From contig NZ_JAPEPC010000001.1 in NCBI RefSeq assembly GCF_026340465.1, positions 3,250,001 through 3,314,000 on the forward strand: a stretch of 64,000 nt of DNA, read 5' to 3'. Each line of letters begins with the position of its first letter. Within the stretch, counting starts at the first letter, position 1. The translations under genes were made by a program, and so were the position numbers. The DNA is from Streptomyces sp. NBC_01306 (GTDB taxonomy: Bacteria; Actinomycetota; Actinomycetes; Streptomycetales; Streptomycetaceae). Below the pieces are notes generated by a model. It was not told where the DNA came from, made no database searches, and saw only the letters and a list, made by a program, of their open reading frames with translations. This document shows positions 54,707-64,000 of this stretch, piece after piece.

Positions 54707-55710
54707 GTTCCGTCCAGGAGAGTAGGGAGGTATTCGGCCCCGTCGAGGTCCGGACCGGCCGTCAGGACCGATGCGTCGTAACGTTCGGCGACCCATTGGT
54801 CGTTGTAGATCGTGTCGAGGTACGCGTCTCCCATGTCGGGTGAGATCGCGAGGACCCGGCTGCCCGGCGCGATCGTGTGGCGCATCGCGGACACCGCGGA
54901 AAGCACGCTGCCCGACGAACCGCCGAGCAGCAGCCCGTACTCGCGGGCGACCCTGCGGCAGGTGCGGATAGTGTCGGGTTCGGTGACCAGCGACTTGAGG
55001 AACGAGCCGTCGTCGACGCAGAGTTCGGGACGACGGCTAGCGCCGATCCCTGGGATGCGGCGCTGCCCCGGCGGGAAGCCGAAGGTCACCGACCCGGCCG
55101 CGTCGACTGCGACCACCGTGGTGGGTGCGCCCAGCTCGCGCAGCCCCCGCACACAGCCCATCAGAGTGCCCGACGTGCCGGTGCCGACGAACAGCCAGTC
55201 GGGAAACCCGAATCCGTCGACGATCTCCCGCACGGTGTACTTGCGGTGGGCGTCGGCGTTGCCCGGGTTCGCGTACTGGTTGAGCCACAACAGCCGCGGG
55301 TCGGCGGCCGTGCGCTTCCTGATGTAGTCGATCCGTGTGTTGAGGTAGCCACCGATGCTGTCGCGTTCGGTGACGGTGACCACTTCGGCGCCGAGGGCCC
55401 GGATGAAGCGCACCGTCCGCGCGTTGGTGTTGGGGTCGATCACCAGGGTGATGTGGTATCCGCGGGTCGCGCAGATCGACGCGAGGGCCACCCCTAGGTT
55501 CCCCGACGTGGATTCGATGATCCTGCTGCCCGGGCCGATTCTGCCCTGGGCTTCGGCGTTGCGGATCATCTCCCGTGCGGGCTTGACCTTGATCGACCCA
55601 GCTGGATTCAGGCCCTCCAGTTTGAGGTAGGTGGTGAACGTCGGCTGGTATCCCGGCAGCTCCAGGAACTGGTCACTGGCCAGGACGTCACAGGCCCGGT
55701 CGTAGATCAT
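54685..55710 (-). CDS. sbnA: 2,3-Diaminopropionate biosynthesis enzyme SbnA (PLP, cysteine-synthase-like)
   Basis: 341 aa from ATG 55710 with GGAGG upstream. PLP fold type II: TYLKLEGLNPAGSIKVKPA (PLP Lys in SIKVK), the substrate loop ESTSGNLGVALA, FVGTGTSGTLMG (phosphate-binding) and a C-terminal GGSSGSVLSAV. The SIKVKPA segment and pairing with sbnB separate it from ordinary cysteine synthase. SbnA condenses O-phospho-L-serine with glutamate. The pair provides Dap for the NRPS. It lies 86 bp after the NRPS gene. Confidence 0.9.
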   Translation of the reverse strand: MIYDRACDVLASDQFLELPGYQPTFTTYLKLEGLNPAGSIKVKPAREMIRNAEAQGRIGPGSRIIESTSGNLGVALASICATRGYHITLVIDPNTNARTVRFIRALGAEVVTVTERDSIGGYLNTRIDYIRKRTAADPRLLWLNQYANPGNADAHRKYTVREIVDGFGFPDWLFVGTGTSGTLMGCVRGLRELGAPTTVVAVDAAGSVTFGFPPGQRRIPGIGASRRPELCVDDGSFLKSLVTEPDTIRTCRRVAREYGLLLGGSSGSVLSAVSAMRHTIAPGSRVLAISPDMGDAYLDTIYNDQWVAERYDASVLTAGPDLDGAEYLPTLLDGTCLISRP

Positions 55711-55796
55711 TCGGCCTCCATTCGTGTGCGGCGTACGCCGCGATGTCGCTAAGGGGTGCGGGCGCCGCCCACCACCCGCTGCGGTTCACAGCGCGT

Positions 55797-58700
55797 TCAG
55801 CCGATGGGGGGCAGGAAACCGCTGTCAACAAAGTGACGGAAATAGCGGTCCAGGAGGTCCGCGTCCACCGGCGGGCAGACGATGCCGGAACCGGCCAGGC
55901 GGCGCTCGGTTTGCTCCCGGGAGAACTCGGGGCCGACCGACCCGGCGGACTCGCTCATCCCGCTGTTGAGCACTGCCACCGCCGGCACGGAACTGTCGGC
56001 GCCCGGCAGAGTGTCCGCGGCTCGCTCGTGGAGCAAGGCCGTCCACTGCGGGTACGGCACCGGCCGCACCCGGTACCCAAGGGCCCGAGCACGGTCCAGG
56101 ACCGCGTGAATGTGAGTGGTGCGCGGGTTGAGCAGGCTGAACGCCCTGCCGTCCGATTCCCCGCGGAAGGCCAGGTGCAGCAGCGCGTCGACCACGTGGT
56201 CGACCGGTACCAGGTTCTCCTCCAGGCCGGACCAGGCACCCGTGGCCGCGTCCGGCGCCGCCCCCAGTTCGATGCATGCCCGCACGTAGTGCCAGAAGGC
56301 GTCCTGCGGGCCGACCGCACCGGTACGGGAGTGGCCAGCGATCCGTCCCGGTCGATAGACGGACGTCGGGATACCCCTGCGCAGCGCCTCCTGCGCCATC
56401 TGCTCCGCCACCCACTTGGTGCGCACATAGCCGCTGTTGCCGAGCTCCGACGCAGGGGTCTGCCAGTCCTCCGGCAGAACGTCCGGCCCACCGGGCTGCG
56501 GCACCAGGGTGGAGATGGTCGACACGTAATGCACGGGCACCACCCGGCGTCGGGCGGCAAGCCGGTACACCTCGTGGGTACCACCGACATTGGCGGCCTT
56601 CAGCCGCTCGTACGGATCCATCAGGTTAACCCGCGCGCCGTTGTGGACGACGGCGTCGACCTGCTCGGCCAGCACGTCGAACGTCTGCGGGGTCAGCCCC
56701 AGCAACGGCCGTTCCAGGTCACCGGGCAGCGCCGTGACGCGCTCGCCGAGGTCGTCGAACCGCAGGCCGTAGCCGGCCAGAGCGTCGCACAGCCGCTGCC
56801 GGGCTCCGGCTTCGTCGTCTGCCCGCACCAGGCACGACACATGGATGTCGTCGCTGCGATCCAGCAGGCCCCGCAATAGGAACGAGCCCAGGAAACCGGT
56901 GGCGCCTGTGAGCAGCACGTGCCGGGGCGGCGCAGGTTCGTATGGCTTGCTGTCGGTGGTCACGACCGCCGCATCCAGCCGGGCGTCGTCCGCCAGGACA
57001 TCGGTCCCGTCCGGCTCCGGCTCCGGCTCCTCGGCCACCCGATCCAGCGCGGCACACAGTCCTGCGACGGTGCGCCGTTCGAAGACTGCCGCGAGCGGCA
57101 GATCCACGCCGAGTCGCTGCCGCACGCCACGGACCAGACGGATTGTGAGCAGGGAGTGGCCGCCCAACTCGAAGAAATTATCGTCGATTCCGACGCCGCT
57201 CGCCCCGAGGACCTCTTCGAACAGGGCGCACAGGGCTTTCTCACGCTCGGTGCGCGGGAGCCGTCCGACCGGCTTGACGGTGAAGTCGGGAGCCGGCAGT
57301 GCCTTGCGGTCCAGCTTCCCGTTTGCGCTGAGCGGGAAGGCGTCCAGTGGGATCAGTACGGCCGGCACCATGGCCTCGGTGAGGACCTCCGCCAGCTGTG
57401 CCCGCACCGCCGCGGGGTCGGCACCGCCGACGTAGTGGGCCACCAGCACTTTGTGGCGACCGGGCCCCGTCACAGCGGTGACCACGGCGTCGCGGACTCC
57501 GTCTAGGTTACGCAGCGTGTGCTCGACTTCGCCCGGTTCGATGCGCTGCCCACGGATCTTGACCTGGTGGTCGCGGCGGCCGAGGAACTCCAGCATCCCG
57601 TCACGCCGGTGTCTGACCACGTCGCCGGTGCGGTACATGCGGCATCCCGGCTCGGCGGTGAACGGGTCAGCGACGAACGTGCTGGCAGTACGCCCCGGGT
57701 CACCCAGATAGCCGTCGCCGACGACCAGGCCGCCGACGTACAGTTCGCCGGGAATTCCGGAGGGCGCCGACTGCAGGTGGTCGTCGAGGACGTAGAGCCT
57801 GCTGCCCCGCACGGCCCGGCCGATCGGTGTGCGTGAGGTGGTCGGCAGGGTGTCCGGCCCTATCAGAGCATGGGTGACGTCGTCGGAGCACTCAGTGGGC
57901 CCGTAGCAGTTCACCAGGGGAATGCCGGGGAACCGGGCGAGCCACCGCTCGCACAGCGCGGCCGGCAGGGCCTCCCCGGTGACCGCGAGGCGGCGTAGCG
58001 GCAGGTCGCGAGGGACGTCGCCGCCCGCGTCCCAATCATCGAGTGCGGCCTGCAGCAGGCTGGGCACGATCTGCAGCACCGTGACCTGTTCGTCCCGGAT
58101 CAGCCGGAACAGCGCACGGGGGTCCTTGGCCACGGCGTCGGGCACGGCGCGCACGGTACCGCCGAAGACTAGTGGGACGAACATCTGCCAGATGGAGATG
58201 TCGAAGACCAGGGGCGCGGTGGAGGCCACGGTGTCGGCGCCGGTCACGCCGAGCGCCTCGGCTTCGCAGAACAGATTGTTCAGCATGCCACGCCGGTTGA
58301 CGAGGGCGCCCTTGGGGCGGCCGGTCGAACCGGAGGTGAAGATAACGTAGGCGCGGTCGTCTGGTCCCCCGGCGACCGGCACAAGGTCGTGCGGGTCGTC
58401 CGCCTCCTCGTCCATCACCAGGACCTGCACGGCATGCGGACAGGCGGCGGCCAGCTGCCGAGCAGCCTGCTCGTGGGAGGCATCGGCCAGCAGGTGGCGG
58501 GCGCGGGTGTCTGCCAGTAGGGCGCTGCTGCGCGCCAGTGGGGCGTGGGCGTCCAGCGGCAGGTAGACGCTGCCGCTGGTGAGGCTGGCCAGGACGGCGC
58601 TCACCACTCCGGCTCCTCGGTCCGCCAGGACTGCAAGGGTGTCGCCATGCCCTGCCCCGTGCGCGGTGAGGGTGCGTGCGAGCCTGCTGGCCCGGCCGAC

Positions 58701-61700
58701 GAGCGTCCGGTAGTCGGTGGACCGGCCGTTCTCGACGACCGCTGTCGCCAGCGGGTCGGCGGTGGCGTGCCTCCTGATCCGCTCGACGACGCCAAGGTCG
58801 AGGTCGGCGGGTTGGGGCCTGTGGTCCCCGGCGGCGAGCCGGCGGTGTTCGTCGTCGGTGAGGAGCGGCAGCCGGCTGACAGGCGTGTCGGGCGAGGCCG
58901 CGGCTGCCGACAGGAGGCACGTCAACCATCCGCCGATGCGCTCCACGGTGTCGTGATCAAAGAGGTCGCTGGCGTAGACGAGTTGCGCCGTCAGTCCGGC
59001 CTCCGCACCGGGCTCGCCGACCGGGACGAACTCGAAGTCCAGGTCGACCTTGGCGGTACCGGTCTCGTAGGGCTCGAAAGTCCACTCCAGACCTTCGGGG
59101 TTGCGGTTGGCCTCGTTGTTGTGCAGTTCCACCATGACTTGGAAGAGGGGGTGGCGGGACAGCGACCGGGTGGGGTTGAGGTGTTCCACAAGACGCTCGA
59201 AGGGCAGGTCCTGGTGGGCGAATGCGGCCACGTCCGTCTCCCGCACGCGCGCGACCACCTCACGGAACGAAGGCTCACCCGACACGTCGGTGCGCAGCAC
59301 CAGCGTGTTCACGAAGAACCCGACCAGCTCGTCCAGAGCATCATCCGTACGACCAGCGACGACGGTCCCCAACGGAATGTCCGAGCCCGCCCCCAGCCGT
59401 GAGAGAAGAACTGCGACCGCCGACTGCAGCACCATGAACAACGTCGCCCCGGACGCCCGGGCCACCTCCAGCAGCCCCGCATGAACCCCCGCAGGTATCT
59501 CCAACTCCACACAGCCCCCACGGAAATCGGCAACCGCCGACCGTACCCGGTCCGTCGGGAGACTCAATTCCTCCGGCGCATCCCGCAGCACCCGTGACCA
59601 GAACGCCAGCTGCTGGCCCGCCAGGCTCTCCGGGTCCGACGCCTCGCCCAGCAACTCCCGCTGCCAGACGGCATAGTCCGCATACTGAACCGCCAACTCT
59701 GCCCACTGCGGAGCATTCCCCGCCACTCGCGCCCCGTACGCCGCACCTACATCCCGCAACAACGGGGCCAACGACCAACCATCGGAGGCGATGTGATGCA
59801 AAACCAACACCAACACCGACTCATCCGGACCCGTCACCAGCAACCGCGCCCGAACCGGAATCTCACGCGAGAGATCGAAACACCGGCCCGCCACCTCACC
59901 CACCAGTCCACCGACATCGTCCGGCCCGCACTCCCTCACCTCCCAATCGAAACGAAACTCCCCCATACCCAAAACCCGCTGCACCGGTACCCCGCTCACC
60001 TCCGGGAACACTGTCCGCAGACTCTCGTGCCGCCCCACCACATCAACCAGCGCACACTCCAGCGCACCCACATCCACCCGCCCCGAAAGACGCAGCACCA
60101 GCGGCGCGTTATACGCACCCCCGGTGGACTCCACACCATTCAAAAACCACAAACGCTGCTGAGCGAAAGAAAGCGGAACGTTCTTGGGGCGGCTGAGGGC
60201 CCGTAGCGGCGTGCGGGCTCGGCCGGCGGCCACGAGGCAGAGGGAGAGCTGGGCGACACTGGGCGCGTCGAACAGGTCGGCCAGTCCGACCTCGGCCCCC
60301 ATGACGGTCCGGATGCGGCTGACCAGGCGGGTAGCGAGCAGGGAGTGCCCGCCTAGTGCGAAGAAGTCGTCGTCGACGGTGACCATGGGCACGCCCAGCA
60401 CCTCGGCGAAGAGCGAGCACAGAACCTCCTCGCGGGCGTCGCGGGGGGCGCGGCCGCCTGCGGAGGCGTAGACGGGGGCAGGCAGGGCGCGCCAGTCGAG
60501 TTTGCCGTTGGCCGTGAGCGGCACGGTGTCGATCACGACGCAGGCGGCCGGGACCATGTGGTCCGGGAGAGTGGTGGCGAGGTCCGCGCGCACCTCGGCG
60601 GGGACTGGCGGGGACGTGTCCTTCGCGGGGGTGATGTAGGCGACCAGACGCCCCCCACCGGGGTGGTCCTCGCGCACCATGACAACCGCGCGGGCCACAT
60701 CCGGCCTACGCGTGAGGACTGCCTCCACCTCACCGGGCTCGACACGGAAGCCCCGCAGTTTGACCTGGTCGTCGGCTCGGCCGACGAATTCGAGGGCGCC
60801 GCGGGCATTCCAGCGCACCAGATCGCCGGTACGGTACATTCGGTCGCCCGGTTCCCCGAACGGGCATGCGACGAAACGCTCTGCGGTCAGTGCAGGGCGG
60901 CCGCTGTAGCCGTGCGCCAGGCCGGTACCTGCCAGGTACAACTCGCCGACCGACCCACGGGGCAGCAGGCGCAGTCGTTCGTCGAGGACGTAGGCACGCT
61001 TGCCCGCCAGCGGAACGCCAATCGGGATGGACGCGCTCTCGGCGTCGGTCGGGGTGATCTCGTGCACGGTGGTGAAGCCCATGCTCTCCACTGGCCCGTA
61101 ACCGTTGGTGAGGGCGGGGGCGCCGGGCATGCGCAGGGCGGCGGCGGCGTGTCGCGGTGAGGCGGCCTCCCCGCCGGGCATGCAGCGACGGACTGCAGCG
61201 ACGACCTCGGGGAACTCGTCGACGAGATGGTTGAAGAGACTGGAGGAAATCTCCAGCACGGTGACTCCGTGTTCGGCGACGAGGGCGGACACCGTGGCGG
61301 GGTCGGGCTTCTGCCCCGGGTGGAGCACACAAACGGAGCCGGTCAGCAGGGGGTAGAACACTTCCGTGTTGAAGGCGTCCCAGGACACGGGAGCGCACTG
61401 CAGCCACACCTGTTCGTCGTCGAACTCGGCGAAGTGCTGTTCTAGGACGGTGGTGGTGAGCGCACGGTGCGGAGCGGTGACGCCCTTGGGTGCCCCGGTG
61501 GAGCCCGAGGTGAACATCACGCACAGCGTGTCCTCAGGGTCCGAGGGCAGGTCGAGGTTGGTAGCCAGGAGGGTGGCGACGGCCGGGGCAGCCTCATCAA
61601 GGATGATCTCGGTTCCGGTGTGGGTGAGACTTCCGCCGGCCGTGGTGAGCACGCAGGCGGCATCGGCCTGCGCGAGGATGCCGTCGAGCCGCGCGGTGGG

Positions 61701-63350
61701 GTGGTCGACGTCGAGCATGGTGTAAGCGGCGCCTGCCTTGGTGACGGAGAGCAGGGCCACGACCATGTCCACGCTGCGTTCGACGTGGACACCGACGACG
61801 TCGCCGCGGCGCACCCCTCGGTCGCGTAGGTGGCGGGCGAGGCGGTTGGCCCGCTCGTTGAGCTCCGCGTAGCTGACAGTGCGGTCCCCGAAGACCAGAG
61901 CGGTGCGGTGAGGGGTGTCAGCGGCTTGCCGCTCGAAGGCGTGGTGAACGCAGCGGGCGGCGGGCTGTCCGGCGGAGGCGCCACTCAGTTCGTTCAGCAG
62001 CTCGTGGCGTTCGGCTGGGGAGAGCAGGTCGATGGTGCCCACGGAGGCGCCCGGCTCCGTGGCTACGGCCGCCAGCAGGCGGACCAGACGCTGTGCGAGC
62101 AGGTCGACGCTTGCGTGGTTGAAGAGGCTGACAAGGTACTCGACTTCGAGGGCTAGCCCGGCGGGTGTGCCGTCGGAGTCTGTGTGCTCGTGGAAGGCGA
62201 ACATGAGGTCGTTCTTCGCGACGCCGGTGACGACCTTCTCCTGGCGGGCCTCGACATCGGGCAGGTCCAAGTGGGCACGGGCGTTGTTCTGGAGGAGCAC
62301 CATGACTTGGAAGAGGGGGTGGCGGGACAGCGACCGGGTGGGGTTGAGGTGTTCCACAAGACGCTCGAAGGGCAGGTCCTGGTGGGCGAATGCGGCCACG
62401 TCCGTCTCCCGCACGCGCGCGACCACCTCACGGAACGAAGGCTCACCCGACACGTCGGTGCGCAGCACCAGCGTGTTCACGAAGAACCCGACCAGCTCGT
62501 CCAGAGCATCATCCGTACGACCAGCGACGACGGTCCCCAACGGAATGTCCGAGCCCGCCCCCAGCCGTGAGAGAAGAACTGCGACCGCCGACTGCAGCAC
62601 CATGAACAACGTCGCCCCGGACGCCCGGGCCACCTCCAGCAGCCCCGCATGAACCCCCGCAGGTATCTCCAACTCCACACAGCCCCCACGGAAATCGGCA
62701 ACCGCCGACCGTACCCGGTCCGTCGGGAGACTCAATTCCTCCGGCGCATCCCGCAGCACCCGTGACCAGAACGCCAGCTGCTGGCCCGCCAGGCTCTCCG
62801 GGTCCGACGCCTCGCCCAGCAACTCCCGCTGCCAGACGGCATAGTCCGCATACTGAACCGCCAACTCTGCCCACTGCGGAGCATTCCCCGCCACTCGCGC
62901 CCCGTACGCCGCACCTACATCCCGCAACAACGGGGCCAACGACCAACCATCGGAGGCGATGTGATGCAAAACCAACACCAACACCGACTCATCCGGACCC
63001 GTCACCAGCAACCGCGCCCGAACCGGAATCTCACGCGAGAGATCGAAACACCGGCCCGCCACCTCACCCACCAGTCCACCGACATCGTCCGGCCCGCACT
63101 CCCTCACCTCCCAATCGAAACGAAACTCCCCCATACCCAAAACCCGCTGCACCGGTACCCCGCTCACCTCCGGGAACACTGTCCGCAGACTCTCGTGCCG
63201 CCCCACCACATCAACCAGCGCACACTCCAGCGCACCCACATCCACCCGCCCCGAAAGACGCAGCACCAGCGGCGCGTTATACGCACCCCCGGTGGACTCC
63301 ACACCATTCAAAAACCACAAACGCTGCTGAGCGAAAGAAAGCGCGACCAT
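55797..63350 (-). CDS. Two-module NRPS with terminal reductase: C-A-PCP-C-A-PCP-R
   Basis: 2517 aa from ATG 63350, with GGAATTGGAG upstream. Approximate order: C1 1-440 (HHIASDGWS at ~130), A1 468-970, PCP1 with LGGHS at ~1003, C2 1055-1490 (HHIASDGWS at ~1185), A2 1518-2010, PCP2 with LGGHS at ~2067, reductase from ~2143 ([27 protein letters not shown] as the Tyr-Lys site). The R domain implies NAD(P)H-dependent release as aldehyde or alcohol, or cyclisation to an imine or pyrazinone. Hand-read codes: A1 about D-A-T-E-M-G-G-G-F-K; A2 about D-I-W-Q-A-T-C-D-D-K, whose two acidic pocket residues would suit an amino side chain such as Dap. The first C domain needs an upstream donor carrier. Confidence 0.95.
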   Translation of the reverse strand: MVALSFAQQRLWFLNGVESTGGAYNAPLVLRLSGRVDVGALECALVDVVGRHESLRTVFPEVSGVPVQRVLGMGEFRFDWEVRECGPDDVGGLVGEVAGRCFDLSREIPVRARLLVTGPDESVLVLVLHHIASDGWSLAPLLRDVGAAYGARVAGNAPQWAELAVQYADYAVWQRELLGEASDPESLAGQQLAFWSRVLRDAPEELSLPTDRVRSAVADFRGGCVELEIPAGVHAGLLEVARASGATLFMVLQSAVAVLLSRLGAGSDIPLGTVVAGRTDDALDELVGFFVNTLVLRTDVSGEPSFREVVARVRETDVAAFAHQDLPFERLVEHLNPTRSLSRHPLFQVMVLLQNNARAHLDLPDVEARQEKVVTGVAKNDLMFAFHEHTDSDGTPAGLALEVEYLVSLFNHASVDLLAQRLVRLLAAVATEPGASVGTIDLLSPAERHELLNELSGASAGQPAARCVHHAFERQAADTPHRTALVFGDRTVSYAELNERANRLARHLRDRGVRRGDVVGVHVERSVDMVVALLSVTKAGAAYTMLDVDHPTARLDGILAQADAACVLTTAGGSLTHTGTEIILDEAAPAVATLLATNLDLPSDPEDTLCVMFTSGSTGAPKGVTAPHRALTTTVLEQHFAEFDDEQVWLQCAPVSWDAFNTEVFYPLLTGSVCVLHPGQKPDPATVSALVAEHGVTVLEISSSLFNHLVDEFPEVVAAVRRCMPGGEAASPRHAAAALRMPGAPALTNGYGPVESMGFTTVHEITPTDAESASIPIGVPLAGKRAYVLDERLRLLPRGSVGELYLAGTGLAHGYSGRPALTAERFVACPFGEPGDRMYRTGDLVRWNARGALEFVGRADDQVKLRGFRVEPGEVEAVLTRRPDVARAVVMVREDHPGGGRLVAYITPAKDTSPPVPAEVRADLATTLPDHMVPAACVVIDTVPLTANGKLDWRALPAPVYASAGGRAPRDAREEVLCSLFAEVLGVPMVTVDDDFFALGGHSLLATRLVSRIRTVMGAEVGLADLFDAPSVAQLSLCLVAAGRARTPLRALSRPKNVPLSFAQQRLWFLNGVESTGGAYNAPLVLRLSGRVDVGALECALVDVVGRHESLRTVFPEVSGVPVQRVLGMGEFRFDWEVRECGPDDVGGLVGEVAGRCFDLSREIPVRARLLVTGPDESVLVLVLHHIASDGWSLAPLLRDVGAAYGARVAGNAPQWAELAVQYADYAVWQRELLGEASDPESLAGQQLAFWSRVLRDAPEELSLPTDRVRSAVADFRGGCVELEIPAGVHAGLLEVARASGATLFMVLQSAVAVLLSRLGAGSDIPLGTVVAGRTDDALDELVGFFVNTLVLRTDVSGEPSFREVVARVRETDVAAFAHQDLPFERLVEHLNPTRSLSRHPLFQVMVELHNNEANRNPEGLEWTFEPYETGTAKVDLDFEFVPVGEPGAEAGLTAQLVYASDLFDHDTVERIGGWLTCLLSAAAASPDTPVSRLPLLTDDEHRRLAAGDHRPQPADLDLGVVERIRRHATADPLATAVVENGRSTDYRTLVGRASRLARTLTAHGAGHGDTLAVLADRGAGVVSAVLASLTSGSVYLPLDAHAPLARSSALLADTRARHLLADASHEQAARQLAAACPHAVQVLVMDEEADDPHDLVPVAGGPDDRAYVIFTSGSTGRPKGALVNRRGMLNNLFCEAEALGVTGADTVASTAPLVFDISIWQMFVPLVFGGTVRAVPDAVAKDPRALFRLIRDEQVTVLQIVPSLLQAALDDWDAGGDVPRDLPLRRLAVTGEALPAALCERWLARFPGIPLVNCYGPTECSDDVTHALIGPDTLPTTSRTPIGRAVRGSRLYVLDDHLQSAPSGIPGELYVGGLVVGDGYLGDPGRTASTFVADPFTAEPGCRMYRTGDVVRHRRDGMLEFLGRRDHQVKIRGQRIEPGEVEHTLRNLDGVRDAVVTAVTGPGRHKVLVAHYVGGADPAAVRAQLAEVLTEAMVPAVLIPLDAFPLSANGKLDRKALPAPDFTVKPVGRLPRTEREKALCALFEEVLGASGVGIDDNFFELGGHSLLTIRLVRGVRQRLGVDLPLAAVFERRTVAGLCAALDRVAEEPEPEPDGTDVLADDARLDAAVVTTDSKPYEPAPPRHVLLTGATGFLGSFLLRGLLDRSDDIHVSCLVRADDEAGARQRLCDALAGYGLRFDDLGERVTALPGDLERPLLGLTPQTFDVLAEQVDAVVHNGARVNLMDPYERLKAANVGGTHEVYRLAARRRVVPVHYVSTISTLVPQPGGPDVLPEDWQTPASELGNSGYVRTKWVAEQMAQEALRRGIPTSVYRPGRIAGHSRTGAVGPQDAFWHYVRACIELGAAPDAATGAWSGLEENLVPVDHVVDALLHLAFRGESDGRAFSLLNPRTTHIHAVLDRARALGYRVRPVPYPQWTALLHERAADTLPGADSSVPAVAVLNSGMSESAGSVGPEFSREQTERRLAGSGIVCPPVDADLLDRYFRHFVDSGFLPPIG
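59130..60175. repeat. Copy 2 of a ~1046-bp direct repeat (C2-domain coding)
   Basis: Identical, in every line compared, to 62298-63343 (offset 3168 bp). It encodes about 348 residues covering most of the C2 condensation domain, from [12 protein letters not shown] through RHPLFQVMV. Confidence 0.95.
62298..63343. repeat. Copy 1 of a ~1046-bp direct repeat (C1-domain coding)
   Basis: Same block as 59130-60175, here encoding most of C1 and reaching to within seven bases of the NRPS start codon. Flanking sequence diverges abruptly at both ends. Confidence 0.95.
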
Positions 63351-63385
63351 GGGTACCGATACTCCAATTCCAGCGAGCGGGATGA

Positions 63386-63913
63386 CTACGGGCGACGGGC
63401 GAGCTTCGGGCGGGCCGGGACGGCCGGGGCCCGGTGAATACGAGCCTGCAGACCTTCCACCGTGGGGTGATCGAAGATGTCGGACATCTCGACGGCACGG
63501 CCGAAGGTGCTCCTGATACGACCCCACAGCCGGATGGCGAGCAGCGACTGACCGCCCATGTCGAAGAAGCTGTCATCGTCCGCCACCGTCGGGCGGTTCA
63601 GAACCTCGGCGAACAGTGCTCGCAGGGTCTCCCTGCGGGACGGCGGGGCGGGCACGGCGGCCAGGTCAATGTCGGCGTCGGCGGTCAGCGGCAGCGCCGG
63701 CAGCCGGACGAACACCGGCGGCTCCGCGTCACCGGGGAGTGCGGCTGCGGTGCGCCGCAGAAGCTCGGCGTCGGTGACGTCGGGGCCATTCGTGTCGGGC
63801 ACCATATATCCGACGATCCGGTGCCCGCCGTCCGGGTCCGGGTATTCGAGTGCGGCGGCCGCGGCAACACCCGGGCATTCCCTCAATACCTTTTTCATAT
63901 CCGAGAGACTCAT
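63386..63913 (-). CDS. Carrier protein with degenerate adenylation C-terminal subdomain
   Basis: 175 aa from ATG 63913 with GGAGGGAA upstream. Residues ~1-95 look like the mobile C-terminal subdomain of an A domain ([63 protein letters not shown]). The A10 signature with its catalytic Lys (NGKVD) is replaced by DADID, so it cannot adenylate. Residues ~95-165 form a normal carrier with [13 protein letters not shown]. It is the first gene of the ten-gene NRPS operon, 35 bp before the NRPS start, and is the likely donor carrier for C1, loaded in trans. Confidence 0.85.
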   Translation of the reverse strand: MSLSDMKKVLRECPGVAAAAALEYPDPDGGHRIVGYMVPDTNGPDVTDAELLRRTAAALPGDAEPPVFVRLPALPLTADADIDLAAVPAPPSRRETLRALFAEVLNRPTVADDDSFFDMGGQSLLAIRLWGRIRSTFGRAVEMSDIFDHPTVEGLQARIHRAPAVPARPKLARRP

Positions 63914-64000
63914 TTCCCTCCCTCTCCACGATTCATTTTTCGACCATAGGCGAGGGCGACACCACAGTTCGGCAATCACTCCAGCAGTCGGCAGGCAGTT

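Noticed and set aside
54685..55710. Ordinary cysteine synthase
   Set aside because: The SIKVKPA active-site segment and direct coupling to SbnB fit SbnA better.
59341..59778. Small ORFs repeated exactly at 62509-62946
   Set aside because: Antisense or alternative-frame shadows of the duplicated condensation-domain sequence.

Overview
The window is high-GC DNA with actinomycete gene organisation: GTG starts, ATGA/GTGA stop-start overlaps and long G+C-rich operons. A rodlin-type aerial-hypha surface protein, a Streptomyces-type contractile injection system (CIS) and a large NRPS operon point to a Streptomyces chromosome. All calls come from reading the sequence; no database search was run.

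Left part (1-7.3 kb): a rodlin; a WecG/TagA-like plus FkbM-like fusion; an EtfD-type membrane Fe-S oxidoreductase; a secreted FG-GAP repeat protein; and a Yip1-family membrane protein. Most of these units end at strong hairpin terminators.

7.4-27.6 kb: a CIS locus, almost entirely on the minus strand. It encodes a LuxR-type regulator, a Pvc16/DUF4255 protein, an AAA+ ATPase, sheath, tube, an assembly-chaperone-like protein, a 52-aa protein missed by length cut-offs, a 1225-aa disordered VQR-repeat protein, a second tube protein, a LysM adaptor, a VgrG-like spike, a gp25-like protein, a baseplate-J protein, a tail protein, and a zinc-ribbon membrane protein ending in a discoidin-like domain. 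A divergent gene encodes a membrane-anchored ricin-type lectin. No PAAR tip or tail fibre was seen.

28-30 kb: a phosphoribosyltransferase, dCTP deaminase, a 57-aa zinc-ribbon protein and tRNA-Gly(CCC).

30-39.6 kb: a probable mobilizable element beside the tRNA. It holds a 2-oxoglutarate oxygenase cargo gene, tyrosine integrase, excisionase, an XRE regulator with candidate operators, a DnaB-N/RecA-like helicase, an iteron-like array with a large hairpin, an SpdB-like membrane protein, MobC and a relaxase. No TraB/FtsK translocase is visible. The right attachment site was not found, so the element could extend past the NRPS genes.

40-64 kb: a peptide biosynthetic cluster. A small secreted/membrane peptide and an XRE-NTPase regulator precede a plus-strand operon: HMGL-type aldolase, PCP-C protein, ATP-grasp ligase, fumarylacetoacetase-family enzyme and DUF2087 regulator. 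This converges at a 19-bp hairpin with a ten-gene minus-strand operon: degenerate A(C-terminal)-PCP protein, C-A-PCP-C-A-PCP-reductase NRPS, SbnA, SbnB, a two-subunit glutamate mutase, an AsnRS-like ligase, a GltS-like FMN protein, an MbtH-like protein and a free-standing A domain. Together these suggest a reductively released peptide built from 2,3-diaminopropionate and 3-methylaspartate (or 3-methylasparagine). I do not recognise the product. The two NRPS condensation domains share a block of about 1046 bp that reads as identical, indicating very recent duplication or gene conversion.
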